Source: Maea johnstoni (Eukaryota > Annelida > Polychaeta > Spionida > Magelonidae). From it: a stretch of DNA of 64,000 bases. The position numbers were made by a program, and so were the translations under genes. This document shows, in pieces, positions 12,398 through 41,810 of the stretch. A model generated the notes under the pieces. That model had not been told where the DNA came from, ran no database searches, and saw only the letters and a program-made list of their open reading frames with translations. The first letter of the stretch is position 1. Every line of letters begins with the position of its first letter. The stretch covers positions 9,269,704-9,333,703 of the forward strand of contig OZ012691.1 of assembly GCA_963942565.1 (NCBI GenBank). Reading direction: 5' to 3'.

Positions 12398-13308
12398 TGA
12401 ATGAATGAATGAATGATTTCTTAAAGGCACATCGGCGCACAAAGGCCATTTAGTGCCATAAAATTTGTGTAAAACAATGGTCCTTTGTTATTGTTGAAAA
12501 CAATAACAAAGCAATAAATGACTAAAAATGATCACAAAACAATGAACAACTTCAAAATATAATTTCCGCATTACAGGTTGTTTCAAAAGAAACTACAAAT
12601 TCTTAAAAGGTTTTTACAATCGGTAAAACAGACCAATCTCATGTAAATAAGATAAAATGCTGTCTGGGGGAACCTTTTCAAAGAGTTCCCTAAAGCTATT
12701 TACACTAAAATGTCTATTTCTAGATTCAATAAAATCAACACACTCAAATAAAATATGCTTGACAGTCAATTGACAATCACACGCTGTACATTGTGGAGGA
12801 TCTTCCCCTTTTAAAAGGAAGCAGTGAGTCAAATGAGTGTGACCAATTCGGATTCTTGTTAAAACACTCTCCTCACGCCTAATGATTCGAGAACCTCCAG
12901 GCCAAAGACCCAGCTGTGGATGAATTGCATGTAGTTTGTTGTTTACAGCCTCATCCCACTGAGACTGCCATTTGCGTTTTAAAAGGACATTGATGTGTTT
13001 TTTAAAATCACCATAAGGAATTGGAACATCTGTGACTCTTCTTGAAAGACCAGCCTTGGCAGCAGCATCTGCCTTTTCATTACCCCTAATGCCAACATGA
13101 CTGGGGATCCAGTAAAATAATATTCTTTTCTCTTGGTAGTGTACTAACCAATTGAGGCGTTCAAGTATGTAGAGGACAAGAGGATGTGTCCAGTCTTGGC
13201 CCGAAATGGCTTGAAGAGCAGACTTTGAATCAGAGAAAATAATAAAATTCCTTTCATCATCATCTGCCGTCTCCACCCTATCAAGAGCTAGATAGAGAGC
13301 ATGCAACT
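12398..13308 (-). mobile_element. LINE 3' end with RNase H domain and (TTCA)n tail
   Basis: On the minus strand an RNase H coding region is followed by a 3' untranslated segment and a TTCA repeat tail (ATGAATGAATGAATGAAT on the plus strand at 12398-12415). The same 3' segment recurs at about 35642-35833. LINEs that carry RNase H belong mostly to the I group (I, Nimb, Ingi and relatives). The 5' part is missing, as is usual for target-primed reverse transcription. Confidence 0.85.
12614..13306 (-). CDS. LINE RNase H domain, partial ORF2
   Basis: The open frame has 230 codons. An RNase H core is visible: FSDSKSALQAI near residues 24-34 (the second acidic catalytic region), then WIPSHVGIRGNEKADAAAKA near residues 65-84, which holds the His and Asp of the DEDD fold. 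A Cys-rich segment follows (CTACDCQLTVKHILFEC, residues about 173-190), typical of the C-terminus of I-group LINE ORF2 proteins. The reverse transcriptase is absent from this copy. The open frame suggests a fairly young insertion. Confidence 0.85.
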   Translation of the reverse strand: MHALYLALDRVETADDDERNFIIFSDSKSALQAISGQDWTHPLVLYILERLNWLVHYQEKRILFYWIPSHVGIRGNEKADAAAKAGLSRRVTDVPIPYGDFKKHINVLLKRKWQSQWDEAVNNKLHAIHPQLGLWPGGSRIIRREESVLTRIRIGHTHLTHCFLLKGEDPPQCTACDCQLTVKHILFECVDFIESRNRHFSVNSFRELFEKVPPDSILSYLHEIGLFYRL

Positions 13309-14140
13309 TGTTTAGGATGTCAATGATGATGATTGTGATGTGATGGATGATGGCGAAGATTTTAATGATTCCAAACTGTCTCTTGATTGATCATTTTACT
13401 ATTATCTTTTTATTCAACAGGTGCATTCTCAAGCAAAAACATTTTGGTTCAAATCCACTTGTTTGGTCATCTAATGATGTCCTAGCCTGCCAAGAGCTGG
13501 TCAAATCCAGCATAAAAACACATACCCACTATATATAATGGGGTAGGGGGTCTAGCCTGATCCTCAATCAATTTTAATTTAATTTTTGTTTTTTAAGGAT
13601 GCCAATGATGATGTTTGTGATGTGATGAATGATGGTGATGATTTTAATGATTCGAAACTTTTCCTTGATTGATCATTTTATTATTATCTTTTTATTCAAC
13701 AGGTGCATTCTTAAGCAAAAACATTTTGGTTCAAATCCACTTGTTTGATCATCTAGGGATGAATTAAGGGCACACTCACATACCCACTATATATAGGGGG
13801 GGGGGGGGGGGGGTCTAGCCTGAACCTCAATCAATTTTGATTTGGTTTTAGTTTAGTTTAGGATGCCAATGCTGATTATTGCGATGTGATGGATGATGGT
13901 GAAGAGTTTAATGATTCCAAACTGTCCCTTGATTGATCATTTTATTATTTTCTTTTATTCAACAGGTGCATTCTCAAGCAAAAACATTTTGGTTCAAATC
14001 CACTTGTTTGGTCATCTAAGGATGAATTAAGGGCACACTCAACTCAGATCTATGCTAAGCTGGCTCACACCATCAAACTACATACAAACAAATTTATGGT
14101 GATGCAGACGTCGGACGTTCCTGTAACTAGAGCACAGGAG

Positions 14141-15440
14141 GATGCGTTCAGTCTTGGCCCAAAATGGCCTGAAGAGCAGACTTGGAATCTGAGAAAATGA
14201 TAGAAATATTCCTTTCATCATCATCCGCCTTCTCAACCCGTTCAACAACAAGAAACAGAGTGTGGAACTCTATACAAACCGCGATCAATAGAAGAAGAAT
14301 TATCAATGACAACAGAGCTATCAGTATAAATGAAATCAGTCTCGAAAGTGATCCTTCACCTCATAATGTAGACATAAATACTTTGGAGGAAGTTCTTGGC
14401 ATATGAAAGAGTGAGGTTGAGCATAGGATTGCTAAATGTCCATGGAGGGGTTTCAGGAAATTGGAACTTTGGGTTAAATTCGTATTCCTCCAAAGACTCT
14501 CTAACATGAATACCAAAAGTTGGAATGACTCTTTGACTTTCTATTATTATGGTCCACACACCGAGGGTCAAGTAGTTTCATAAACAGGGTTATTGGGATG
14601 GGGAAACTTTACTCGCAGGAGTCAGGTTCTAACGGCTCTGATACTGGACTAGATCCAGCAGAAAAATATAAGATTTCCATGCGGATTCATGAATAAAACA
14701 CCCCCAGTCTAGCTTAGAAAGAACAGGGACCCTGTACAACCACATAAGACCAGTGCAATCCACTCCCCAGTCAGTGTTAGAAACAACTCTCAACAAATTC
14801 AAAGCTTTGAATCACTTTTTCTTAAGGCCCTAATTGATATGAGGGACAAATGTTAATTTTGAGTTCAATAAAATGCAAAGGGACTGTGTCTCCTTTCTAT
14901 GGTTTGCAAGTGTTTTGATTGATGAGACACCAAAGTCAAACAAGTGCTAAAATGTTCTGAATAAAAAGGGGCTAAATGTCCCTTGAGGTCCATATCATAT
15001 ACATCGTTCATAATTACTGACATGTATTTCCAAGTGGTGTCATTTGCTTTTTCAAGGTCGAGAACGAAACACCACATGTTCTCCAATTGATTCTTGTTTT
15101 CCGGAAGCAACTTATGGCTAAAAATCCATAAAGAGTGTAGAGAATTCCAGAAACCAAACGATGGGCGTCTATCATTCTTTCCACGATTTTACAGATACAG
15201 CTAGTCAATGCTATAGGCGATAATGAATTGAATCTTTGTGGAGTCTTTCCGAGGTTTGGCATTAGGTGTGACAGTGGCTACTGTCCAGGAGGGTGGAAAC
15301 TCCCCAGTTTTAGAAATATTGTTAAAATCTTTAGAAGGCACTGAAGAAAAATTTAAGGAAGATGTTTTAAAATTTAGTAGTGTATACAGTCCGGTCCAGG
15401 ATATATGTCATGGGATTTGCCAAGCGCCGTCCTGAGTTCA
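14141..15440 (-). mobile_element. Older fragment of the same RNase H LINE, reaching into reverse transcriptase
   Basis: The right end of the 12398-13308 LINE (GTTCAGTCTTGGCCCAAAAT, 14156-14175) recurs here in diverged form and the match continues upstream in the element. Minus-strand peptides at 15262-15110 (PNLGKTPQRFNSLSPIALTS and CKIVERMIDA) and 15110-14990 (NMWCFVLDLEKAND) resemble reverse transcriptase motifs between the fingers and motif A. The reading frame is broken in several places, so the copy is inactive. Confidence 0.7.
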
Positions 15441-16010
15441 CCCATTGAAAAAGGTTGATTGAATGGTTCTGCATTGGCGGATTGAAATCATAATGGGTGT
15501 CTCTCTTGTTTATTTTTGTTGCATTGAAATTTAGTTAAATAATTAGCGCATGTATGATAAACAACTATTTTTGAGTAATTTGATTATTCTTTAAATTGGT
15601 TTCTTGGAGACAAAAGACAGGAGCACTATACTTTCGAGTTATATTTTAAGTACCTCATGATTTGCTGTAAGACCATGACAGTTCCACTGAATAATAAAAC
15701 CACTAGCCATGATGAAAAGAAAGAAAAGGAAGAGATGTGTTTTAAATGCAGTTAACATGACATTTGGAGGCCTAGGAATTTCTACTCATCATCTCAAATG
15801 ACCTCTGCCTTCTTTACTGATAGGCAGGATGAACCTTTTGATGGTTTTGCACCAAGGGAATTTCTCCTTGGTAACTCACTATCAACCTGATGGACAGTGA
15901 TTATTTCTATTGGAGTTTGCTTAGTATTTTGTGAAGGTTTTTGTTAGACAGGAATAAAAAAGTTCAATATTTGCTGGTGTTGGTTTTGGGTTTGGAGGAA
16001 TTGTTTCAGT
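15441..16010. other. No recognised feature
   Basis: AT-rich sequence between LINE fragments, possibly also degraded LINE. No domain or repeat end was recognised. Confidence 0.5.
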
Positions 16011-16356
16011 GTCAACAATTGAGCTTTACTTGACGTCTGACAGTGAAAATTGAAAAATTAAGAAGGTTTTATACATGCGAATGCCTTCATTAATGCCCGG
16101 GGTGGTCATGTTGGCCAACAATTGAGCTTTACTCCACGTCTGACAGTGAAAATTGAAAAGTTAAAAAGGTTTTAAACATGCAAATGCCTTCATTAATGCC
16201 CAGGGTGGTCATGTTGGCATCAGGGGTAATGAGAAGGCAGATGCTGCTGCTAGAGCAGGCCTATTGAAAAGAGTTACACATGTTCCCATTCTTTATAGAG
16301 ATTTTAAGAAACTAGCTGTCCTTTTAAACCTCAAATAGCAATCTGAGTGGGATGAA
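16011..16356 (+). mobile_element. LINE RNase H fragment with an internal tandem duplication
   Basis: Plus-strand sequence at 16207-16350 reads GHVGIRGNEKADAAA and then RAGLLKRVTHVP, matching the RNase H region of the 12614-13306 frame. Just upstream, about 106 bp is duplicated in tandem (16011-16116 and 16117-16222, sharing CAACAATTGAGCTTTACT). The fragment is cut by the element starting at 16357 and resumes after it at 18092. Confidence 0.8.
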
Positions 16357-16774
16357 GGTCCGTGGTACGCTTCATAATTAGATTTTCGTTTTGTGTTTTA
16401 CAAATTGAAAATCGAGTTTCGACCCCAAGTTCGTTTTTACGAAAATAGAAAATAGAAGGCCATGTTCGTTTTTCCCATTTTCATTTTGCGGTTTCAAAAC
16501 GAAAATCGAAGACGATGTTCGTTTTTCAACTTTCGTTTGCAGTTTTGAAAAACGAAAATCAAGCTTAAAATGCTACGTGTACCACTTCATAATTCAATAT
16601 TCATTTAGTGTTCAATCCTCAAATAGGGTGCTAAGCGTTCAAGTCAGCAGCGTTTAATGATGGAATTGCGAGTGACTAGATTATATACCGGAAGCTGAGA
16701 TCATTCGTTGGATATACAGACGTAAAAGTTTTGTTTTGATTCTTCAGTTAATCTTATTCTAAAGTCAATAAAGG

Positions 16775-16806
<32 letters not shown>

Positions 16807-18091
16807 TTGATTTATGTTGCCTGGCATGAAAATGATTAACAGGCTGGTGGCCATCCCTTACGTCCAATCATAAGGGCTGTTACAAAGTGCCCAACTTTTC
16901 TTTTATTCATCAAAAATGGAAGACGAATTGCCTGACTTTAGGCCGAAAATCATTCATAATATATAACGATCGTCAGCGACTTACAATAAGAAGTGATAAC
17001 TTGTTATCAGCAAGATTGGCAGCAATATTCAAGAAGTTAGCATAAATACTAATTATACTGACACATTTTATTGAGACCACGATTCAAGGAATCAGACAAG
17101 GGATATACATGGGCAGTTTTGCTGAGGGGTTGGGTGTGGGGGGCAATTATACTTGGTATTGTATGTGGAGGGGGTAATTTCACAGGAGTTGAATGCCTGG
17201 GTGGAAATTGTTGGGGATTGGGGTGGGTTATGGACCAATGGCGAGGGATTGTCAAGGGCAGATTTTTCCAGTTTTAGTCTCTTGGAGCTCACAAATGTCC
17301 TTCACACAAAACCGTTGGAAATAAATGCCACTTTGTTTTTGAAAAAATAAAAGTTCACAACTTTGAAGCTTCTAGTCAAGCAGCAGGCTATAGCAGGATT
17401 TTTTTTTAATTTGGTTGGTTTTAAAGATCACCAGGCTTTAAAAACTAGTTTCTTTTTTTTTACTGTTTTACTTTTTTTTTAACACATAAGGTGTTTTTGA
17501 TTGAGTCTTTTCATGTCTTTAAAGACTATCCATCATGAACTCAAGGAATTACCCCCACTGAATAGCATATAAGAGGACTAAGTACCTACTTCTCTATACC
17601 TAAGATTTTATCAGAGGAAAAAGTTTGTTCCTCATTTAATTTAGGGCTAAATGCTGGGAAATATTTCACTGCTAAATTTCACCACATCCTTGGGTTATTA
17701 TTCGGAAAAAGTTCTCTACCCCTCATGTGGTCAGGGGTTTGAATCCTGCCTGGTGAAAGTGGGAGGGCTGCCAGCAGCCTTGCAAAAGGCAGTGGTACAC
17801 TACAGGTTTCTTCCACTAATAACAACTGGCTAGTCACAATTTAGCTTCTAATGGAAGGAAAAAGTGATGATAATCAAAATACCCCCCCCCCCCCCCTTCC
17901 AAAAAAAGAAAGAATCCTGCCTGTACTAAATTTCTTCTAATTCCAGGAGAAACACTTGAATTTGCTAGGAGGGTACTAATTATCTAGTTACAACCCTCTC
18001 AAGAAATCGAAAAACGAACTTAGGGCCGAAATTCGATTTTTAATTTGGTAAACAAAAAACGAAAATCGAATTATGAAGCGTACCACGGACC
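16357..18091. mobile_element. 1,735-bp DNA transposon with about 86-bp terminal inverted repeats
   Basis: The left end begins GGTCCGTGGTACGCTTCATA and the right end is its reverse complement; similarity continues inward about 86 bp with scattered mismatches. The flanks are GATGAA (16351-16356) and AATGAA (18092-18097), an imperfect 6-bp or exact 5-bp target duplication. Removing the element restores LINE coding sequence on both sides. The inside has an ATA repeat (about 16775-16806), a G-rich stretch (17100-17260) and a tRNA-SINE-like piece (GGTTTGAATCCTGCC near 17735). No transposase is visible, so it is non-autonomous. Confidence 0.88.
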
Positions 18092-19060
18092 AATGAAGCA
18101 GTCAAAGACAAATTTTATGAAAATCCTTCGACCAACCATACATTCGTTTCCTTTTTCACAGGAATAGGCTTATTATAAAGAACCAAGTAGGGATCAGGAT
18201 GAAGACCTTTTTCGACAAAAAAATACTACGAAGACAGTGTTTGATTGGGACAAGTTAAAACCATGGTTATCTGCCCAATCTTCTATTCCATTCAGATGGA
18301 GTTGAAGCTGCTTCTCTATGGCTTGCAAGTGTTTGTACCAATATGAGACACCTAAGTCATCAACAAATGGAGATTTGTCAACACCATTTCTTATACAGCT
18401 GGTGATGCTGTTGATCTTATCTTAGATGACCAAACACAAGTGGATTGGAAACCAGCCGGTCAACCTGAACATGCTAGCCTCAACCAGTGCCAACTAATAG
18501 CCGCTAATAGGTGCTCTGGGCACCCCAAGCTGGCGGTGGAGATAAGGTTTCTCTGTAATGTAATCGATACGAGAGCCCTGATTGGCCCTTCTTCCCACGT
18601 GACCTCGTGCTGATGCCAAAGCTTGTACTCCTGGCATGAGTCCAGCATCTCACTATAGGGCATATAGTAATTGGTCTCTCGCTACATATCCATTCTATTC
18701 TTCATCCAAGATCTTATGAATGAATAGGCTGACAGATAGAATGCTACCCTAGGGAGCTCCCCAAATTCATAGTCATAAAAACCTGAGAGGGATGTCTCCA
18801 CTCTGACTCTAAATCTTCTTAATTCTGTATTTCCAAGTGGTGCCACATGCTTTTTCAAGGTCGATATAGATAAGTACCACATACTCTCCATTTCAGAATT
18901 CCTCACTTACAAAAGTTTCAAAACGCACAATGTAATCCACTGTAATTCTTGTTTTCCAGCTGGCTTCCATGATGAGGGTAGAGGACTCCAGAAACCAAAC
19001 AAGACAGTCATTAATCATTTTTCCATTGTCTTACAGACACAGCCAGTGAAAGCAAATGGT
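18092..19060. mobile_element. LINE debris on both strands
   Basis: 18092-18180 continues the plus-strand LINE interrupted at 16357. On the minus strand, 18905-18810 reads MESMWYLSISTLKKHVAPLG, parallel to the reverse transcriptase piece near 15080, and 18310-18360 matches 14895-14945. At least two degraded copies of the RNase H LINE overlap here. Confidence 0.6.
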
Positions 19061-19301
19061 TGGTAATAGGTTCTAAGATCACAAATGACTATCCCAGAGT
19101 ACATCTGTTGACAACATAAACAGGTATGAATAGATTTACATAGTTGAATTGTGGTCAATAATGAAGAACAATGATTGGAGACAAACAATTTATTATTGCA
19201 ATTACTTTCTGCACACATTCTTTTGACTCATTTATTGTACCCTTTGTCACACCACCTACCATCTTCAACTCTACAGTATGTCACCACTGCCCTAAGACTT
19301 A

Positions 19302-19610
19302 GCCAGGACCTGTCCTGCCTGTCTTTTGGACAGACAGTTTCCTGAAAAGCTACTTTTTTGCCAGGAAAAACATTCTATAAAGAATTTTTTCAATTTTGAC
19401 TTTTTTGGGGTAATTACCAAATACGTGTATGCTTCTAGGAAACCATCCTTCAGGACATAGCTGAAGTGTAAATTCCTTTTTTTGACACACCAGGCTATTA
19501 AATGTAGTTGGTTTAAGGATTTGAAGTAGATTAGTAGCCAAATCTGGCCGGGCAGAAATTTTGGAATTGCTGTTTTGGACAGGCATTTTTGAAGTCCTGG
19601 ATAAGTCCCT
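19302..19610. repeat. TTAGCCAGGA-type dispersed repeat
   Basis: The repeat runs from CTTAGCCAGGACCTGTCCTG to TCCTGGATAAGTCCCTG, so its ends are rough inverted repeats. A close relative is at 22556-22875 (both carry AGCTGAAGTGTAA or ACTGAAGTGTAA). It resembles the more abundant family listed at 54608, 58903 and 62235. A small non-autonomous DNA element is the likely nature. Confidence 0.6.
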
Positions 19611-19805
19611 GCCACTGTGCAAGTTCGAATCATGAGCAGGGCATGTGAGAAAGTTGCCAGTGACTTAGGGTTAGGCAGTAGTTTTCACAGGTTATTCTGG
19701 TTTCATCCACCTCTCGTAAGTGGCCAATCCCGACTTAGCTTAAACTTGGCAGAAAAAGTGACAAAAATGAAATTCCAAATTGGTTTGTGTCATTGCAGAC
19801 AATAA

Positions 19806-20299
19806 ATGGAATGATTGAAGTTTTAAAATATATGAGGACAGGAAGAGTTATAAGAAACTTGCACCCTCATACTTCTGCTCCGTTGGGTTGGTAAGCAGCG
19901 GTGAGAGCATTCTGCTACCTTGCAGCCTTTGCACAAAAATTCAAAAGGTTGATAAAACATGTGAAACATTTAATATATGTAAACTAAATGTAAAGACACA
20001 CATTATGAAGCTCACTGAGAAATCTAAATGAAGAATATTTACTAGACAATAAATATAAATACATATAATTAGCACATCCAATCTCGTGCTCATCAACAAC
20101 ATATGCAAAACTTACTTATGTAAGATTCTATGTAATAAGATTCTTATGTAATAAGATTCTATACCCTGTAAAACAATAAGAGTAAGGTAAAAAAATACAC
20201 ACTATAAGGCAGGTAAAAAGGTGCTAAATGAAGGTATAACTTGCCCTTTACATGAGGTGCAAATATATTGCTAGGGAAATAAAAATCATGTCTAACATT
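19806..20299. other. No recognised feature
   Basis: AT-rich sequence with a short local duplication (ATGTAATAAGATTCT twice near 20125-20160). No gene or repeat end was recognised. Confidence 0.55.
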
Positions 20300-20726
20300 T
20301 AGAGCTGCACTCACGGAGGGAGATCAACTCATGAGCTCACCACCCGTTTGACTTGTGAGCTCATGAGCTCACAGACGTTCCAATTTTCCAAAGAAATACT
20401 TATTTTCCAGCCCAGCTATTAAGAAATAAATATTTATTGGCGGAGATCTATTAACAATGCCACGTTTATATAATTTTAAAAGGCGCTGACGAGGTACAAA
20501 GGTCAGTATAACACTCAACACCGCTTGAATGTATGCATTGGAGATTGTAAAGAAGACATGACAGCGATAAGCAGTTATGTATGTTAATAATGTGTGTGAG
20601 GTGCTCTGTGTTACGTTTGTGTTCCCAACATAGACAAGTTCACGATTTGAGCATTTCAGCTCGAGCTCGGCGAGTTTGCCCCAGGGCTCGAACCACTCGA
20701 GTTTGTGAGTGGTGAGTGCAGCTCTA
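20300..20726. mobile_element. hAT-type MITE, copy 1 (427 bp)
   Basis: The terminal inverted repeats are TAGAGCTGCACTCAC and GTGAGTGCAGCTCTA. The 8-bp sequence CTAACATT flanks it exactly on both sides (20292-20299 and 20727-20734), the hallmark of hAT insertion. Subterminal GAGCTCATGAGCTCAC palindromes may be transposase-binding repeats. A second copy is at 28056-28483. There is no coding capacity. Confidence 0.93.
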
Positions 20727-20734
20727 CTAACATT

Positions 20735-21225
20735 GTCGCAGATTACATATTAAGTCAGATGTGGATAGACAGTGGTTTAAACCCATTCATGTTGAAGAGT
20801 TTCCCCAGAAATTGTCAGGATTTTAAATACTTATGACAATAACTTGGGAATTAATAATAACTTCAAGAAATATTTGAAGGAGAGTTGATGGTATAGTGTT
20901 CTAATTGACATTCCTCCTTCAAATATTTTCCAACTGTGCTTTGATTGAAAGATTTCATGAAAAAAATTGCCCTAGAGTGGCCAGCAGAGTTGTGCGTTCA
21001 TGTTAAATGCTAATACCAACACAATCATTTAACATGTATCAATAAGTAAAATCTTATAAAATCACCAGTTTCACCAATATCACATACAATATAAAACAAT
21101 AAATACTACTGTATATCCATATATGTTTTTAGAAATATGATAACACAAAAAGAGTGATGCACAAACATCTAATCAACACAAGTAGTTTGAACCAGTCAAA
21201 CTTTAACGATGTACGGTGGGTTGTT
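20735..21225. other. No recognised feature
   Basis: AT-rich non-coding sequence without a recognised repeat end or exon. Confidence 0.55.
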
Positions 21226-21450
21226 TAACCCTTCCAATGGTGAGGCTACTTTCGTCCAAAGTACAAGAATGCAAAGATTCCTGAAAATCATCTAAACCCT
21301 GTCGTGTTGGTATTCATTTGAAAGCACTCGCTGAGTACTCTCATATGAGTACTCTCATATGAGTACTCTTATGCCAGGTTTTCAGTCATTTTCAGGATTT
21401 TTGCATCATTTTGTATTGGCAAAATTAGCCACCAGCAGCCTAAGGGTTTA
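21226..21450. repeat. AACCCTT-family dispersed repeat
   Basis: Begins TTAACCCTTCCAATGGTGAG and ends TTAGCCACCAGCAGCCTAAG followed by GGTTTA, giving AACCCTT/AAGGGTT ends. Further copies are at about 24904-25115, 26995-27212 (reverse), 29683-29912, 31885-32098, 33490-33697 (reverse), 56806-57012 and 59905-60052. A short non-autonomous transposon is likely. Confidence 0.8.
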
Positions 21451-22064
21451 AGGTTAATTTTGTAGATTTCAGGCAACTTGGCTATGAACTGATAAGTAAC
21501 ATATGTTCCCTTGCATTAAGCCCTTCAGTAACTTCATCATTCCCAAGACTAGGCCACCTCCAGAGTGTCCATATTAACTGAGGTAAAATTAAAGTATTCG
21601 GCTATTTTTTTTACTGTAATCACCAGAGAAACTGTATCTATTCTGATAAAAGTTAGTATCTATCTAAAGATATGCTTATCATTTTCAAGAATGTTTTAAT
21701 CATTCCATATAAATTTCTTCAACCAAAATGAAGACCCATTCATTAGCATTTCCTAAGAGATAATATGTATAAATAAACTTACATCAGCTAAAATTCATTT
21801 TTTTGTAATTATTTCAATCAGAATTTGAATAATTTAAAATTTATATTAAAGGTTAAAGATTTACACTACAGAAAAATAAAAAGCTGAAGTTTTATCTAAT
21901 CAGAACAGCGCTTAACTATGTATATAGGGTCTTAAGTACATTTTTTTCGGTACTAGCATCTTTCGTCAGTTTTTCTTCCTTAGAAAATGGTTCTCTATAC
22001 TTATACATTGTCAGTTAGGAGATGAATAGCTCAATGAAAATCAATACAACATAAGTTGAAGGCG
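21451..22064. other. Downstream flank of the GDPD gene
   Basis: Would hold the 3' untranslated region of the minus-strand GDPD gene. No clear AATAAA could be assigned close to the stop codon, so the transcript end is not called. Confidence 0.4.
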
Positions 22065-39484
<17,420 letters not shown>

Positions 39485-39690
39485 CTGGACTTCCCGATTT
39501 CTTTACAGCAATGTGATAGTGAAATCCTTATCTCCCTCCCTCACGCAGTGAATCAGTGAATGTTTACACTGCAGTCTCTACACTGCGCCGCTCGCGACTG
39601 TGTCATCAGAGAAGCAGGGCTTCTTTCAATCAACCGGTTGAACCGGAAACTGAAATACGTTCAGCCGGGTTATATGATGTAGTGATAGAG
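39485..39690 (-). promoter_or_regulatory. Probable GDPD promoter region with a Grainyhead-type site
   Basis: Upstream of the start codon. AACCGGTT at 39632-39639 is a perfect match to the Grainyhead-family consensus, followed by AACCGGAA. No TATA box is evident. Function is inferred from position and motif only. Confidence 0.35.
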
Positions 39691-39760
39691 CCTACACCAC
39701 GGTAGACTCTATATCCCCCAGATCTCAGGAATGACGTCATGGAAACGTGTGATCTTGGAA
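39690..39760. repeat. Left arm of palindromic repeat E, split by element B
   Basis: GGTAGACTCTATATCCC and AGGAATGACGTCATGGAAAC here recur in reverse complement at about 45420-45475. The two arms flank element B (39823-45392), so B was inserted inside E. Without B, E would be roughly 200 bp. Confidence 0.8.
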
Positions 39761-41177
39761 CCTCCCACTTGGGGTAAAGGTTTGGAATCAGATGCAGGGC
39801 TAACCCTGGACCTGATTCCTAATGCACCAGTCAATTGAATCCCCGGGAGGGGGGGGGGGGGGGGGGGCCGGGAAATGGCCGGGCGATGCCGGGCTTATCC
39901 TGTTTAGTACACCAAAATGCTGCCCCGCAGGGTGGGGACATAACTAACTAGTAAAGCGACGATATAGGCCGGGGCACGGGGGCGGGGATAGTGAATAGCA
40001 CCCAAATCCTCCTCATGCCAAAATCCTATTTACTATGATTAGCCCAATTAATCAGCCGCCTAGCAGTGGATAGACAAATGGTATGAGATATTGTCATAAT
40101 GATACGACCGGCACTGAATGTGGCTAGTATTAAATTATCTTTTTTATATAACAAGCCCTGCGGGGAGTCTGCTGGCAGTTAAATTGCACTCAGAGAATGG
40201 AGTTATATTCAAAGGAAAATATGAAATATTAATATCACTGATTCTTCAGTGGCAGGACAACCCTAGAAAAACGATGCGAAACCAATTATCTTAATCATTG
40301 GTTAATGCAGGTGGTTAATGTGGGTTAACAATCAAACATAATGTTCTGGTTATGTCAAACCTTTCACAGTAGTCACAAAAAGGCCCTACCATCAAGGTTC
40401 ATGTACTATCTGCCTACCAGGCATACTTTGGGCGAATTTCAAATGGTGCAAATGCAAAAATAAAAACAAAACAACTATTGATTTATAAATTTGTACTTAA
40501 CTGGAAAGTACCCGTCCTGCAGATAGTTACCATGAAATATTTCAAATTGACCAAAAAGATCAGAGCACCTAGATATCTGATTGCAACATCACTCATGATT
40601 AAGTCTAGTTCTATCTTGGGCGTCTTCGCATCGGTTGAGTTTAGATCCCAGTCAGATTTGAGCGTTCCCGGCATGCTTTGCAGTCTAGTGACGTCACTGT
40701 CAATATGGGTGCTCGTCATGTCCTCGATGTAGTTCTACCTAGTCCTTTCAGATAAATTTCGCGATTAAACTCAAATATTATCTTTGGCAGCGATATATAC
40801 GCATATATTGTTCACAGAAGTTTGGAAAATATTCCTTTCGTTTTTATTGAGATCTTTCACCACAAACGTGCTCGACAATGCACGTCGTAGCAGTCGCGGA
40901 AGACCGAGCCGGTGTAACGCAGATGCTAAAACTATGTGACTTGTTTTTCAAAAATTGGATTAAAAAGACTTCATTTCAAAATGAATAATATGGCCAAACA
41001 TATAAAGTAAATTTGTTTGTTTGTCAATATTGTCTTTTATATGCCATTATGAAACTAAGTGTAGCTTTATATGAGCTTTGACCTTCCCGCGGATATCTAA
41101 TACCGCAAAGCATGACGGGAACGCTCAAATCTGACTGGGATCTAAACTCAACCCTATCGTGTTCATAATTTCATAAC

Positions 41178-41810
41178 GCTACGAGTATTCTCGAGGGTAG
41201 GGTGGTGAAGGTATCGCATTCTACACGAACTACGATCTTGCAGTTGGTAGACCCTGCCTGTGCACGTTGAGACCAGAATTTGGAATTTTCATTTTTTGTC
41301 AGTTTTTTTTCTGCCAAATTGCGGCTAGGGCTTATTTCGGCAGCTGTAACAGGTGGAGGAATTAGAGAATTCTTTTTTTTTTCGTTTGGCAATTCTTTTA
41401 ATGAAACTACGAGTATTCTCGTGGGTAGAATAGTGAAGGTATCGCATTCCACTCGAACTGCGAACTTGCAGTTGGTAGACCCTGCCTGTGCTGCCGCTCA
41501 GGAACACGTTGAGACCAGAATTTGGAATTTTCATTTTTTGTCATTTTTTCCAGCCAAATTGCGGCTAGGGCTTATTTCGGCAGCTGTAACAGGTGGAGGA
41601 ATTAGAAAAATCTTTTTTTTTTCGTTTGGCAATTATTTTAATGAAACTACGAGTATACTCGAGGGTAGAATAGTGAAGGTATCGCATTCTACTCGAACTG
41701 CGAACTTGCAGTTGGTAGACCCTGCTTACGCTGCAGCGCAGGAACACGCTAAAACCTAAATTTGGAATTTTCATTTTTGGTCAGTTTTTCTGCCAAGTTG
41801 CTGCTAGGGC
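41178..41810. repeat. About 240-bp tandem repeat, three copies, within element B
   Basis: Copies start near 41178, 41406 and 41646 and share GTGAAGGTATCGCATTC, GCAGTTGGTAGACCCTGC and AATTGCGGCTAGGGCTTATT. The last two copies have a 240-bp period. A 159-codon frame across them is itself repetitive and has no known domain. Confidence 0.93.

Larger units (their letters stand above)
12180..14140 (+). repeat. Four tandem copies of an intron-end plus exon-like unit
   Basis: A unit of about 260-280 bp recurs. Each copy has an acidic stretch (GATGTGATGGATGATGGTGA), then a T-rich tract and TTATTCAACAG followed by GTGCATTCTCAAGCAAAAAC. The latter starts at 12313, 13421, 13703 and 13965. The AG looks like a splice acceptor. 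In the last copy the downstream sequence stays open for about 60 codons (CILKQKHFGSNPLVWSSKDE and onward to about 14145). A LINE sits between copies 1 and 2. I do not recognise the protein. A 25-bp inverted match at 18425-18452 suggests it may belong to a dispersed repeat rather than a host gene. Confidence 0.5.

Noticed and set aside
17071-17350. Overlapping open frames in a G-rich stretch
   Set aside because: Composition-driven frames inside a non-autonomous transposon, open on both strands, with no domain.
41280-41759. 159-codon frame as a candidate gene
   Set aside because: It is a translation of the 240-bp tandem repeat; the protein repeats with the DNA and has no known motif.
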